This document shows positions 48,201 to 60,233 of a stretch of DNA of 64,000 nucleotides, one piece after another. A model generated the notes under the pieces. That model did no database searches, was not told the DNA's origin, and saw nothing but the letters and a program-made list of their open reading frames with translations. Positions within the stretch are counted from its first letter, which is position 1. Each line of letters begins with the position of its first letter. Source of the DNA: Rostrohypoxylon terebratum. Its lineage: Eukaryota; Ascomycota; Sordariomycetes; Xylariales; Hypoxylaceae. The DNA is taken from the NCBI GenBank assembly GCA_022497145.1, contig MU385860.1, positions 248,001-312,000 on the forward strand, given 5' to 3'. A program made the position numbers and the translations under genes.

Positions 48201-48641
48201 GAGATTTCGGTGCCGAACCAAGGAAGGTAGGGGGTAGTAAACATTTGGGGAATAGAAAAGTAAGCTCTATATCATCCTACGCTAGAGCGTGGCATGGTAT
48301 GGATAATCGACTCTCACTTGAGGTCTCGATGTATGTGAGGGGAAGAGATAATACAAACGAGAAAGAAATGAAACTTACGTTGCGAAGCGAGGTTGAAAGT
48401 ACCGCTGAGTTGGGCCACCACCCTCTGGAATGATGCCACCTTGACGGCGTGCTAGGGCACGCGTTGCGTCTGAGCTTCTTCTGGATGAAGCCTGAAAGAT
48501 ATGTTAGTCGAAAATATACTTCTTTGGAATAACCATGGGTTGCGAGTTGAGTCTTGAGAATAGGGGTAACCCTGTCCTCAAGACTCTGACTGGTTCACTT
48601 ACGTTCTGACTGTCAAAGTCAAACGGGGCGGAGGCCTCCAT
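45286..48641 (-). CDS. Large coiled-coil protein of unknown function, with separate upstream coding exons
   Basis: Five coding exons on the minus strand (48603-48641, 48379-48491, 47295-47646, 46770-47216, 45286-46707) give 790 aa. The first two (MEASAPFDFDSQN, then ASSRRSSDATRALARRQGG .. GPTQRYFQPRF) precede a 732-nt intron and join in phase to HDPPAGSLLASFG. A shorter form could start at 47678 (MSNSPNSSSSSH, 750 aa), since this frame runs across the acceptor. The middle (about 205-345) is strongly coiled coil (REKFAKKDLDMACASVDNMK, ELEDELKRLRTRNEQLEKAV), followed by a Lys/Pro/Ser-rich stretch. The conserved-looking C-terminal part (~530-790) is globular and helical (ERIATLSKGYIVRCHKFG, SYLIMRAIQDYLYRKI, KVWTSGMLLIYAFPRCG). 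I do not recognise the family. Strong donors further upstream suggest spliced 5' UTR exons (48850-48920 and beyond). Confidence 0.78.
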
Positions 48642-51600
48642 TGTTGCAAGTTGACTTTGGTAATTTGCCTTGATAGTTGTTAGCATATGTCGAAATGAAA
48701 AAGAGACAAAGTCAAGTATGCGTCTGCTTCAAGTAGACGTCTAACTTGAAGATCAAATTGTGCGTGGAGGTATGACCAGGACACTATCAGAACTTGACGG
48801 CTTCAAGATGCCCCTGTGCCGTCGATAAACAGTGAAAAGAAATACTTACTTTGTAGTCAAATAGAACTGTGCCTGAATAAGCTTCAAAAAGGTTACTGTG
48901 CGAGCAGAAACTCGTGCTCTCTAATGTTTATAAATGTGGTTAGTAAGAATAAAGATGAATACAAATGAACTAGAAGTGTGAATGGAGGGTAAATGGAGGG
49001 TGGATGGAGGAGGTGAACAGGTATGATCAAATCTAGCCCGGGGAATAGAAACATTTGGGTCCGCTAGACCACTTACAAGATTTATGATGATGGATGATGG
49101 ATTGCGGGCAATATAGGAAGTGATGGAAATCAAAGTTGATGAAAGATGAATAATGGAGAGGTGGATGGTGGAAGAAGAAAATACGCGTGGGATGTGCGAA
49201 GAGGATATGGATGATTATTTGTAGGGGAATATGAAGAATAAGCCTCTAGAGGGCGTGCCTTGGTACTGGGTGCTTGTATGAAGGTGGTGATGAGGAGCAT
49301 TTAACGGAAAGGAAATCATGAGAACTTACCAGAGGTTTTAAGACCAGGTTGCGTGACAAAAAAGAGTCACAGAGTAGAGTGGCTGAAGCAATGTATGTGG
49401 GAGCGAAATCAAAGTGATGAGATGGTGTGAAGAAGAGAAGGAAAGGAAAGGAAGAAATTGAAATGGTCTGGAGGCAGAGAAGATATGTCTTATGGCCAGG
49501 GAACGTGCTGAGCGCAATCAGTAAATAGAGCCCTAATGGCAGAATCAATGACCTGACTTAACACCCAATCACCTAGCAAGCAACTGAAGCACACAAAATA
49601 AAAAGAGATTGGAGATCAAAATTCAGGGCTACTTCTTTAAAGTATCTAGAATACCTTCCCGTACGTACAGTACCTCCTTCAAGGTATCTCTTGCAAGAGC
49701 TACCATGGTTGAAGGAGTCTAGGCGGGAGCAACTCTCTATGCCGCAGTGACTATGCATCCAGCGAAGATTACTAGAGGCCCAGGTCACTGGACGACGAAA
49801 CAGGAAACGAAGATAGGCCTAGTACCTATATAGGACCGACGACCAGAACAGGCTTAACAAGCAAGACGAAGTCTGAACAGCTCCGTGATAACTCTGACTT
49901 CAGCACCGAAAGGCTGAGGGATGTATAGGGGTAATATGCTCCTCTCTCTGACTCTAGATCAGACCAGACCAGGGACGAGTGGATAGGCACACTGAAGAAT
50001 GATGTAAATCTCCATAGTTAAGATATTTCGAATCGATAGGGTGTCATAGATGTGAGCCATGTTATCTTTCTTAAAAGAAGAACAAGTCTAAGAGGAATCA
50101 CACTCTCTTTGCTCCAGTGAGAAAATTTGATTTAGCTTGGTACAAAAGTGATGCCAGTAGTATAGAATTAATGAGCTGTATGAAAGAAGACTGAAAATAG
50201 ACTGTGTTAGTATTTTATATCAAAATTGACCAATGTATTAGAAGAAAACATTCCACTATTAATGTGCGTTGGAAAATTTTATTTTAGAGCCGGGGGCGTG
50301 TTGGGATGTTGCAAAGGAATATCTTGGGAATGGGTAAGTGAAGTGATAGAGATGGGAGAGGATATTCCTGGGCGCGGGAATCGCGTAGGTTCGCACTGGA
50401 GTCGAGAAGAAAATATAAGTTGAAATTGAACATACCTCCTGCATCTAAAATGACGACAATAGATGATAGGCATAACGGCGACATGCTTGGTCAGCCCAAA
50501 CGTGCCTAGAGAAATATAAGTTATATTTCCAATGACACCCTCAGCGGCGCAGCGTGGCATGCGTTCATTTTCAAGAATAAGGTGGAATGCTGCTCTAGAT
50601 TGAATGGCCGCATCGCCTTTGAAGGCGTCGGGCCCAAAACTAAAAGCCCCAAGTCTCACGACGAAAATCGGCCTTGCTGGCGACTAAGACAACGTAACTG
50701 TTGTGGTGTTAGTCGTAGAAATACTAAGCAAAATATCCGGGCATACTTACCTGTAGGGAAGTCATCGTGAAAATCTAAGGGCGAGCTTAGTGGAATAAAA
50801 TTTTGGTGGCGGAGTGATCAAATAGGAATCAGCAATGGATGAATCTTGGAAGATGCGCCCTAAAGAAAGTGAAGACTCGATAGAATGCTGATATTTATCT
50901 CCTTCAGGAGATGGACTTAGAATCGGAAAGGGTAAAAAAGCCTGAATAACAAATATCGTGAAAAATTACAGAGATAGGTATACTAGAAGCTTGATCGGTA
51001 GCACATGCGTTCAATTGAGTTTGAATTGAAAATGCTGCATCACAATCGTAGGTAATATTTCTATGTGCTTTTATAAATGTAATACATGTAGATATGACTT
51101 CATAACAGCCATATACCTGCTTGGCATATAAATGGAATGTTGAAGCAAAAAGAAAAAAAAAAAAACTAGCCATATCTACCTCTCTATTGAAGGACCGTTC
51201 GCTTGCAAGGTGACGCCTCGCATTATACGAGGGATGCGAAACGCTATTATTTCCAGCCACCGCCGAGCGATGAGCCGCAAATGGGCTTGGATCATTTCAC
51301 AGCCCTCGACTAGGTATATACTAGTAAAAGGGTCGAAATGTGTGAAACAATATAAAGAACCGACCCTGAAGGCATTGGACCGAATCGACGTGATATTCCC
51401 ACGGGCAAAGTGGCACTGATTCTGGGGGTATTCCAGTTCACCACAGCGACCCAGGACATTGGCCTTTCATAGCCGGGCTGGGCGGCGGGTGCTCTAGAAA
51501 TGCTGACTTCTAGCGCACACTCCGCCGGATAGCTGCGCCAGTTGAGAGAAGACCCTGCTAAATACATGGCTGGGTGGCGTACGATAGACACCGTGGTACG

Positions 51601-52943
51601 TCGGATCCAGGTTATGTAGCCGAGATCCGCAGCGCTTGGGCTTGTATTCAATGAAAATGTATGTCGAGATCGATGTAAAGTGCATTTGGGTGATAGAACA
51701 CCCATATGTTAAGCACGTTTCTTCTCGATATTATTTATCATGGAATCACCAAAGCATCTACATATTACTCAAGCTTTCCTGCTGTCAAATCAGAGCAGCG
51801 TCGGATTACCTGTTGGCAATATACATGCCATATGGCATAATCCATGCGTGCGAATGTCGGCTTAGCTACTAACCTTGCGTACGCTCTTCGTGAGGCTATC
51901 GCTGTCGCAAGTAGAGAAAGACACCGATATTGGTAGGCATCTAGGTAGACAAGCTAACATCACTGAAAGCTTATGGCTTTCTTGCTCGCTAACATGAGGC
52001 GGATATGACTTACCAGGAGCAAACTGAATATATGGCGTATGTGGACCTCAACTGGCTGAATGGGGCAACGCCGTGTTGGCATCTTGATTGCGTGGCGAAT
52101 CCCTTACTGACCGGACAACGACCCTCTCCGGCGAGGTGCTGGCACTAGCCATTCTTGCGAGTTCTACATATTCAGGCTGTCTAGAAAGTAAATATCCGAC
52201 TCCTAACGGGATAATTTAGAGCATGAATTACCTATGTTGATGGCCGTGGATCCACGACAGGTGATAGACGCAGGTTTACCTCCTATGAAATAATACATCT
52301 TGTTAGTCTATGGCATCTTCAACGAATTGAACTAGGACGACTCAATTGAAGACTGAAGAGGTTGGTGCGTTATCCGCAGATCCAGAAGCGCCACGCGAGA
52401 TCTACAGGTGGAGTCAGAGTTGACACAAGCAGTTTTCCGGGAGTTACCGTACCAATTTCACCAAAGGCAGAGATAATATTGTATCTAGAAATCAAATAAT
52501 TTAGTACTACCAACTTCTAATTACCTAGCTTGGTCCCAAGTCAGCTGGCCAACAAATGTTCTCTGAATCGATGACAAAGATCGGGAACAGGAATCGACTT
52601 GACTCAAGTATCAGTAGGGGTACCGATGTGCAATCAAGGACAAATGTCCATCCGAGATGGGTCTTGCTATTTTAGAATCAGCGTGAAAAGTTTGGTGCAT
52701 GCATTGTGGTCTGGGGAAATGTCGCGTAATCTCGCCGGAGAGATCTGTCGGGTGTACTGTTTTACCACAGTGGACAGGAATGAGCAAAAGTCTGCGTTTG
52801 GTTTGACGCCCTTATGGAGACGAGGAAGTGGGTGTGGTGATGGCTAAGTCAAAGTTAGAGTAGGTTCATGTTAAAATGAAGAGTGGCTGAAACTCACGGC
52901 GGTAGTTCCTAGAAGGGGAGTGGTCAGGCCAACTATTAGCATC
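48642..52943. other. Coding-poor 4.3-kb region dense in minus-strand splice signals
   Basis: No convincing protein gene. On the minus strand, perfect GTAAGT donors occur at 48844-48849, 49071-49076, 49324-49329, 50745-50750 and 52008-52013, with GTATGT at 50430-50435. Several are followed at suitable distance by CTAAC branch sites and AG acceptors (for example the 48669-48849 and 48921-49076 introns). This looks like a multi-exon 5' leader of the coiled-coil gene, or a separate spliced non-coding transcript. A candidate 15-nt exon (50751-50765, MTSLQ) and an 82-codon open stretch (50436-50683) might be a small gene, but the nearest acceptor would put a stop in frame, so it is not called. Confidence 0.45.
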
Positions 52944-54776
52944 TCAAATAGCCTTGGTACGAGAGAACAAACTGCTGTAGACGGCGTCCACAACAGGCGC
53001 AGCGCTGATCATTCGGCCACCGAAATAACGGCCGTTCAAGCCTTTGATGGCATTCTCGCCTCCTTGAACCTTGTCGAATTTGAGATAGATATCTCCCTGC
53101 GAGTTCGGGTCGAGAGAAATATGGACTACGTGGCCATATTTCTCTTCCGCTTCCTGTCGAACGTCATCCTCCAATTCTTTAACCCAAGCTTCACCTTCTT
53201 CTCTGTAATTGCGTGTTAGCATGCATATATAATGACAACATTTGTAGGGATACGTACTCAGTAGGGTCAAACATGTTATGTAGAACAACACATCGGCTAG
53301 CCATGTTGACATTAACAGGCAACGGCTTGGTCTCTGTCTTGGGTTTGAGTATCTGTCTCTCGTCACGAGTCCCGTTAGAAGTATCGTCTGTCCGAGCCAG
53401 CTTTCTCATCAATGCATCGCGACTATAGTTGTTAAAATTGACACCGGCAACATCAGTGTCATCTAGAGCGCTAGCGCCGGTAGCCTTGTCGTTGTCACGG
53501 CCTCCTGCGCGGTCAAACCCAGAGGCTTGAGGGCCTCGTCCACCAGCACCGGAGAATGCGGATCCCTGATATGATTGATTTTGGCCCTGGAACCTCTGTA
53601 GAATATTTGCAGTTGACTCAGGGGTAAACTTATCGTTACCAAGACCAACGCGGATCGGACGACCAGCAAGGTCGAACCCATTCATCTTCTCAAGTGCCTC
53701 GCGAGCTTGGTCAGCCTCACGGAACCTAGTAAATTAGTTAGCAATCCCGTTTGGCCAAGAATGTTGACGATGACTTACTGTACAAACCCATAACCACGGC
53801 TACGACCGGTATCATCTTTCTGGAGTTGGACGAATTCGAGCTCGCCGAACGGTTCGAAGACATTTTGCAGGTCCTGCTCTGTGATACTAAAGTGGATGTT
53901 GCCAACATAGAGGCGATGGAAGGGGATCGAATTAGCGTGAGAGCCGGAGCCCTCAGTAGTGCGAACTTGCCGATTCTTCTCAGCTTCGGTAAGTTGTACT
54001 ATGACTGGGATACCTAGGAGCTTTTGACCTGTGAGTTGAAGAGCAGCAGTCACGGAATCTTCGTTTTTGAATTCAACGTAACCGACACTGGATTATAATC
54101 AATCATTAGCGACGAAAATGTTGAGGCATTGGATAATTTACCCTTTAGATCTTCCACTGATACGATCTTTCACAATCTGGGCTTCGGTGACAGGGCCGAC
54201 CTTCTCGAAGAACTCCTTGAGTTCTTTGGTGCGAAGACGAGCGGCTAGTTGCTGAACAAATACTGTACGGCGATCTCGCTCGTCTTCGGTTAGCTGTGGA
54301 GTGGCATCACGCTTAGGAGTACGGCCTCCTCGGTGTTTATCTTCGTCTCTGCTTCTGTAGTAGCTGCGATCATCACGGTCGCGATCGCGATGATCATCTC
54401 TTGGGCGATAATGACGACGGGGAGAACGCGAGCGAGAGCGGTCTCGGCCGCGACCACCGCTGCGGTAGAAATCTCCATCGCCTCCTCTGTGACGACGTGA
54501 GTGTCGACGATCATCATCACGGCTCCGACTTCTGCGCCTACTCTTGTGACTACCTGCTTCGCTTCGTGGCGTGGGCTCTCTGTCTCTATCATCACGGTCT
54601 CGTCGTGCCCGATCAGCACTGCGATCGCGTCGTCGTCCGGGGCTACGGTCGCGCTCTCTACGTTCACTTCGATCGGATTTTGTACGGTCGTCTGTATCTT
54701 TTAAGCGGCCTTCCTTGACATCATTTTTGCTGGTAGCGGTTGCATCAAGCAAGGCTTCGACATCGAGGGTAGCCAT
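52944..54776 (-). CDS. SR-type splicing factor, RBM39/Rsd1 (CC1-like) family
   Basis: Four exons on the minus strand (54142-54776, 53779-54087, 53258-53725, 52944-53202) give 556 aa. An Arg/Asp/Ser-rich RS domain fills about residues 35-155 (RDRSPGRRRDRSADRARRD). RRM1 spans about 170-250 (RTVFVQQLAARL, RSKGVGYVEF). RRM2 spans about 268-345 (HRLYVGNIHFSITEQDLQNV, GYGFVQFREADQA). A Gly-rich linker (GRGPQASGFDRAGG) is followed by the C-terminal U2AF-homology RRM, about 450-550 (SRCVVLHNMFDPTE, YGHVVHISLDPNSQGDIYLK, FGGRMISAAPV), which ends in SLFSRTKAI. The family couples U2AF-dependent 3' splice-site recognition with SR proteins. S. pombe Rsd1 is the best-studied fungal relative. All junctions keep frame. 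Domain order and length fit the family. Confidence 0.94.
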
Positions 54777-55733
54777 CTTGAAATCCTCCGGTCGGTCAGA
54801 TCTCGAAAAAAAAAAATCAGGCTGTGACGTGTTTGCGTATGAATAGAAGCCGATCAGAGATTTCTCTTGATCAATCAAATAAAAAAAAGAATAGGTATAA
54901 GTCAGCAAAGTACTGACATTACTTACAGCCCGATAGCGCGATTGGATGGAGACGATGTCGATGCACCGAAGTTGGGAAATGAAAGTTCAAATGATTCAAA
55001 TGGGAGGGGTGGCAGGAAGAGGATGCCTGCCCAGGTGCATAAATTGTTTTTCTCGGCCGTTCCTCGGTAAATGTGGGTACTTGGTCCAACTAAGACTTGC
55101 TTATATTATAAGACAATTTTTAAGTTTTTACGCGTATCATCATAGCCGTGAGAGAAGTCACTTCCATTAGCCAGATTGAGCTGAAAGCTACACATGTGGG
55201 CTCAAAGTTAATTCAACCGGTGAATGGTCGAATGTAAAGGTAAAGTAATAATTACCTACACATCAGTCTTTCCAGTCTCAGGTACATTAATTCATGTGAT
55301 TTGAATTTTGCATACATATTTGACTCGTGAATCTTCATGTTCCATACTACATAGTATATACCTAGTAGGTACCTATTGATAGGTGTGTATGACATATGTA
55401 GTAGGTTATGTAGGTAATTAGGTAATTGACGATCTAGGTTACCTAAAGCCCTCCCGTTTTTTTCCGTCGAATCATTTTCACCGCCAGAAAAGACTAGGTG
55501 TATCAAGGGAGACTCAACAACACGCCATTAATTATTAAAAGTCGAACATGGGTTAAGCTGAGTAATTCCATAATCTCCTGACACGTAACCGAACGCCGTA
55601 TGTGCCGACCCTACCTCCAAGAGCCCCGGTCTTCCGTCATTGCATCTTGTGAGCAATCAACACATATCATCAATACGTATCGCCATGTCTATGTTGATTG
55701 AATGAGCCTCTTAGGAGAAGCAGTGGCAACATT
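54777..55733. other. Intergenic
   Basis: 5' flank of the splicing-factor gene and 3' flank of the hydroxylase gene. It contains a poly-A tract near 54807, AT-rich DNA and a CCTAGTAGGTACCTATTG motif at about 55361. I see no gene. Confidence 0.5.
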
Positions 55734-56913
55734 TTACTTTGCCTTGACCACGTTTCCGGTGATCAGTTCGGTACCGAATATTTGGTCCCAGAACCGGCTA
55801 GTTACACCAAAACCTAGCTCGTAGTCTAGGAAATGGTGGGCAAGGTGATATTTCTTGAGGTCCTTGTACCAGAGAGGGAGGTTCTGGTGGTGAAGGAAGT
55901 AGTGGGTCAAGTCGTAGCAGATGTATCCGAAGATACCACCGCAGAAAACAGCGGTGCCCAAGTGCCAGTTCCAGTAGAAAATTGTATGCGCAAGCTTCCA
56001 GAAAGGAGTTGCGAGAACGAGAAAGAGGGCAGGAGGCATCACTAGACGATACTTGTCCATGGGTAGATAGTGGTGGACACCGTGAAGCAGAAAGTGCAGT
56101 GTAATTCCGACCCTGTTATCCGGTAGATAACTAGACATTCGTGTTAGTTCATGGTCAACAATTGATATGTAATAGAACATACTCATCAAGGTGGAAAAGG
56201 CATCGGTGTAGAATGTACTCTATGAGAGTCCATAGACACAGGCCAAATCCCCAACTAGCAGCCAGTCCTAGCGTAGTCTCGAATCCTTGCGAAGCCAAGT
56301 AAGTACCATACGCGACGGGAGGTAGCCAGAAAATAGGTATCAGCCACCAAGGCGTTAGACTGAGCGGCTCAAGGAAATTTCCGAACAAAGGCGCAGAAGC
56401 ACCTCCTTTGTAGTGTCTGGGTCGGTGGACTTGGTCGAGGTAGAACCTCTTGGTGAAACCGCCATTCCACACCTGCATCAAGAGTGGCTTGTTCAAGTCG
56501 AGGAATCTATGTTCCTTATAGTCGATGCTGTAGTCTGTCTCCTTGCTCAGGTCTTCCTCGCAGGACATGCCTGTTCGGGGATGAACGAAAGGAGTCTCCC
56601 CGTTTGCCTGAACCCCCGTAGCACTCCCGTTCTGCGCATTCCCGTTGGATGTTTTGGCCCCTAAGATTCCGATGTGTGATTCTTCTAGGATTTCATAGGC
56701 AGAGTCGGAGTGTTTGTGGGAGTCGACATCTTTTAGGATCTCGGTGACATCTTTCCCGGCATATTCAAGAACTAGGTCGGGACCGCCGGGGTGGGATTCG
56801 ACGAAGTCGGTTACATCGTAGACGTTGGTACCGATAGTAACATAACAAGACTTTGCGGTGTTATGCGACTCGACCTCGGCTTGGGTGAAGGTCGGCAGAG
56901 TTCGCCCAGACAT
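55734..56913 (-). CDS. SCS7: Fatty acid 2-hydroxylase (ceramide alpha-hydroxylase)
   Basis: Two exons on the minus strand (56183-56913, 55734-56130; intron GTATGT..GTCTAG) give 375 aa, close to yeast Scs7 (384 aa). The N-terminal cytochrome b5 domain (about 10-90) has both haem ligands, H41 in ESHPGGPDL and H68 in HKHSDSAYEIL. A linker leads to four membrane segments (WWLIPIFWLPPVAYGTYLA and others) and the di-iron fatty-acid hydroxylase histidine clusters: EYILHRCLFH, LLHGVHHYLPMDKYRL, YFLHHQNLPL and KKYHLAHHFLDYELGFG. The enzyme hydroxylates C2 of very-long-chain fatty acids in ceramide at the ER, using electrons from its own b5 domain. All expected histidine boxes are present, so activity is likely. 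The C-terminal NVVKAK is Lys-rich, compatible with ER retention (KxK-type), which is inference. Confidence 0.95.
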
Positions 56914-57923
56914 CTTCGCGATGAGGGAAGTATGGGTAGCTAAATCTAAGGAGCGACAATTAACTAGACAGCGAGAGGTATCTAGCTATCTAGATAATCA
57001 GATAAAGCTACGATGAAACGACCAGTAAAGAGACGAAAGTAAGAAAAAAATGAGGTTCCTCGGAGAGAAAAGGAGTTAAAACAATGTAGGGAACACGGAT
57101 TTAATAATGGACTAATAGCAATGTTGAAATTTTAAGGGGTCCAATCATTCTCTAGCGGATTGGAATGAACCCTGGAAGTTCTTGCAAGCTTTGCCTGTCC
57201 TGCCTGCCAGCAGCCTGTCAGCTAACGCTGTAGGAAGGGAAGGTCCAGTTCAATTAACGCGATCGAAAGTGCTTTACTGGACAACTGCACCTGACAGTGG
57301 CGTTATCGCCTACCCTTATCGTATGATCCCCTGCTTACACTGGATATGTAACTATGTACCGCCCAAGTACCGGATCCGTGGGATCCGCGATCTCCTTATG
57401 TTGTATTTCCCACTAATAATTAATAGATGCCGTACAATTTTAATCTTAAAATCTGATTGTTTATGTATGTACGTCCATCAGTCGACCTTTTTTGACTAGT
57501 TGACTAGGAAGATTTTCTTTCATTTATTCTGACAAGATAGGGAGGCCGCCGTGGCAAATTATACCTAATAGGTAGGCACTCGATTTTTTATCAATTGGAT
57601 CCCAATTCTAGCACCTATTTAATACGTGTGTATGTACAGAGTACACCTCGTGAGGTCCAAATACAGTATGTACCTAGAATCCTGATCTTAATTCACCGGC
57701 AGTCCGTAAATGCTATCCCGCGGAACCCGAAGAACGCCTCGCTATGCACCGTGTAAAACTACCATTCACCATTCACCATTCCATCCTGAATTCAACCTAT
57801 TTATGTGCAACACACTCCTCTCAAGCAGCGCTGGAGAAATATAAGTATCCCAATCTCACATGCCGGGTTATTATGCAATTCCCCCTGTCTCAATCCTATT
57901 GTGGGCCATCGATCGTCCAATCC
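56914..57923. other. Intergenic
   Basis: 5' flank of the hydroxylase and 3' flank of the Ima1-type gene. It is AT-rich with CTAATAGGTAGG motifs. A 105-codon frame at 57182-57499 has no splice partner or domain and is probably chance. Confidence 0.5.
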
Positions 57924-60233
57924 CTACACAAACGTATGCCACATGTGATGAATGATAGCAACCGTAAAGTGGGCGCTACCGTATGTGCGGCAGGGAATAT
58001 TGTATCCGCTACCAGACCAAATACTCCATGTGAGAATGAGAGAGGTCAACGCCTGCATCAATCCCAAATTAGCCCATGAAAGGACAAATACTGATGGCTG
58101 CTTTCCGTCTCTGATTTGAGCGTCAACCTGTAAATCAGCAGCCAGTCGAATAGAGACGATTAAGCCAGCAATAACTGAAGTTAGAGCAATGCTCAGACCG
58201 TATTGCTCTTTGGTGCCTAAAGCCAATATCCAACCGTAGAGTGCGCCAAAGAGCACGACTAACTCGATGAGACGTGTAATGCGACGATTTGGCGCATCCG
58301 CCGTGCTAGAGCCAGCTTTGAATAGGGATCCTGTGGCCTTGAGCCTAGACGTTCGGACAGCTGCATCATCTGGACTAGGGCTGATGCTGAAGGAGCTTGC
58401 GAACATCTTTGAAAGACCGTCTCTAGGATCATTCTTATCCTCCGGCGCAAAGAATTTCGCATCGGCAAATTTGATCTCCGACAAGCTGCTCGGTTTTGAT
58501 GAACCTATGTCAACAGGTCCTCTAGCTGAGCTTGAAAAGAAGTTTTCCTTCTTCTCTTTGGGACTCTCTCTGATAATTGGCCGCATTGGTGGGTTGCGCG
58601 CTCTCTGGGCCGGGTTAGTTGGCGCCGGAGGGACCTTATACCAGATCGGTCCAGGTTTAGGTTCGATAGGCGCGTCACTAAAACGTGGGTTGGTGTTTTT
58701 CACCCTATACGGATTGTATTCGCTGAACGCTCGATGTTGTGAAGCAGATGGTGTCCAATCCATTTCTTCTTCGTACTGGACAATCTGAGGCTCGGGCTTG
58801 TCAACGATGATCGGGTCAGATAGATGTAGAGAACCGAAAGTAGGCTCGGCAGACTGGTTCCTACGTGATCTGCCATGTGCAGCGCCAAACGTTCCGTGAT
58901 TCGTAGTAGTCCGATAGGTATTCGAACTCTGAGGGAAGCTTTGTGTAGGGTTGCTGTGAGTTTTTGAAGGAGGCTGGGCTATCTCATCTAGAACGCTCCC
59001 GAGATCGTTCTGATCTCTGCGTGGTTCTGGCTCTGGTTCTGGTTTGGCAACGGGTTTTCGTGGGCTGTTCGCTTTCGGACGTTGTCGAAATAAGGGGGTT
59101 GTATCTGTATGGATAGATCTCCTTGACGCATGATAGACCTAGAAACGTCATTAATACAATTGAGGTTATACAAGTCTCACGTACAGATACTCACGTAAGT
59201 CATCGATAAAGCGATAGCAAGCTGTGCGCCTAGCTGCGCTGAGGTTTGAGTTCCCTTAGAAGAGCTATACTGCGCCATAGAAAGACCGGCATATCGTACG
59301 AGGATTATGAACAACTGGTATGTGTACCAATGCTTAAACCCGAGGTAGTGTGATGTGAACCCCCTGATTGTCTGCTTGAAGCGCGGATTCCATGGCAATG
59401 AGCATATGCCCAGGTTAATTGCCCATTTCATGAATTGACTTGCTTGGGGCAGTTGAGGCAGTCGGCCATTGTTGAGTTGGTGTATTCTCTTTAGGGCTGT
59501 AGCAATTCGCAAATCCGCTCCGCTTTGGATATAAGGGACCACGAAGAGAGACCAAATCATAGCAATATGCCATAGGAGCTGGAATGCGAAACCAAGATAC
59601 CAGGTCCACTTGCCCAAGGTATCTACAACGTCCAGAAAACCCCGTCGCTTTACTTCTTGTCGGTGTGATCGCGTACGATCTATCATTCGGCGCAGGTGGT
59701 CAGTTTGCGCCGTGTAGCTAGCTTCATGAAGCTTCTTCTCCACCTTAGGCTCGCAATCCGCGCACATCTGAGGGTAGCGCTTCTCGAGATCTCTCCGTAG
59801 AGCATAATATTTCTTCTCGCGCACCGCATACTCGATACTTCTCTGGTCGTCTGGCCATTCGAATTGCGCCAGTGAGCTCGTGAGCATGTGTTGGTTTCTT
59901 AAACATGTGTCGCAGAAAATAGGCTCTTCGGGGCGCAGGGCGTCTGGTGACAGAGATCGTGGAGGTACTGATGAGCGAGGGATGGCATACTGGACTTGAG
60001 TGCGCTCGACAACCGACGGTGTGGAAGGCGGATCCGTGATCTCGCCATACTACGAAACAATTAGAGTCATCCTCATAAGGCACACATTGTCAGTTATTGA
60101 AGCTTACCTCATCTAACCAATTTGTTGCATCGCAATTGGTACAGTCAAATGACTTCTGACCTTCAAATCGTAGTTTGGATCTTCTTCCGCAGTAGAAGCA
60201 ACTTAAGTACTTCCTCGACCGTAAGGTCGCCAT
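57924..60233 (-). CDS. IMA1: Ima1-type inner nuclear membrane protein (Samp1/NET5 family)
   Basis: Three exons on the minus strand (60108-60233, 59195-60049, 57924-59138) give 731 aa. The N-terminal Ima1 domain has paired CxxC motifs: C12-x2-C15 (LSCFYCGRR), C31-x2-C34 (FDCTNCDATNWLDEYGE), FCDTCLRNQ and MCADCEPKV. These are spaced as in Ima1/Samp1. They are followed by YPQMCADCEPKVEKKLHEA and membrane segments at about 185-215 (WYLGFAFQLLWHIAMIWSLF), 260-275 and 285-325. A long Ser/Pro/Arg-rich nucleoplasmic linker (PKPEPEPEPRRDQND, NPAQRARNPPMRPI) leads to C-terminal membrane helices (about 635-731: LIELVVLFGALYGWILALG, SVIAGLIVSIRLAAD). S. pombe Ima1 helps couple heterochromatin and nuclear-envelope structures to the LINC system. 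Fungal roles beyond that are poorly defined. The gene is divergent from ALG14. Confidence 0.9.

Noticed and set aside
52200..52620. Minus-strand fragment resembling an RRM start (TFVGQLTWDQA ... NIISAFGEI) joined over a GTAATT..TTCTAG intron
   Set aside because: The similarity to RNP2 is short, the upstream frame hits stops and RNP1 is absent. Probably chance next to a true RRM gene.
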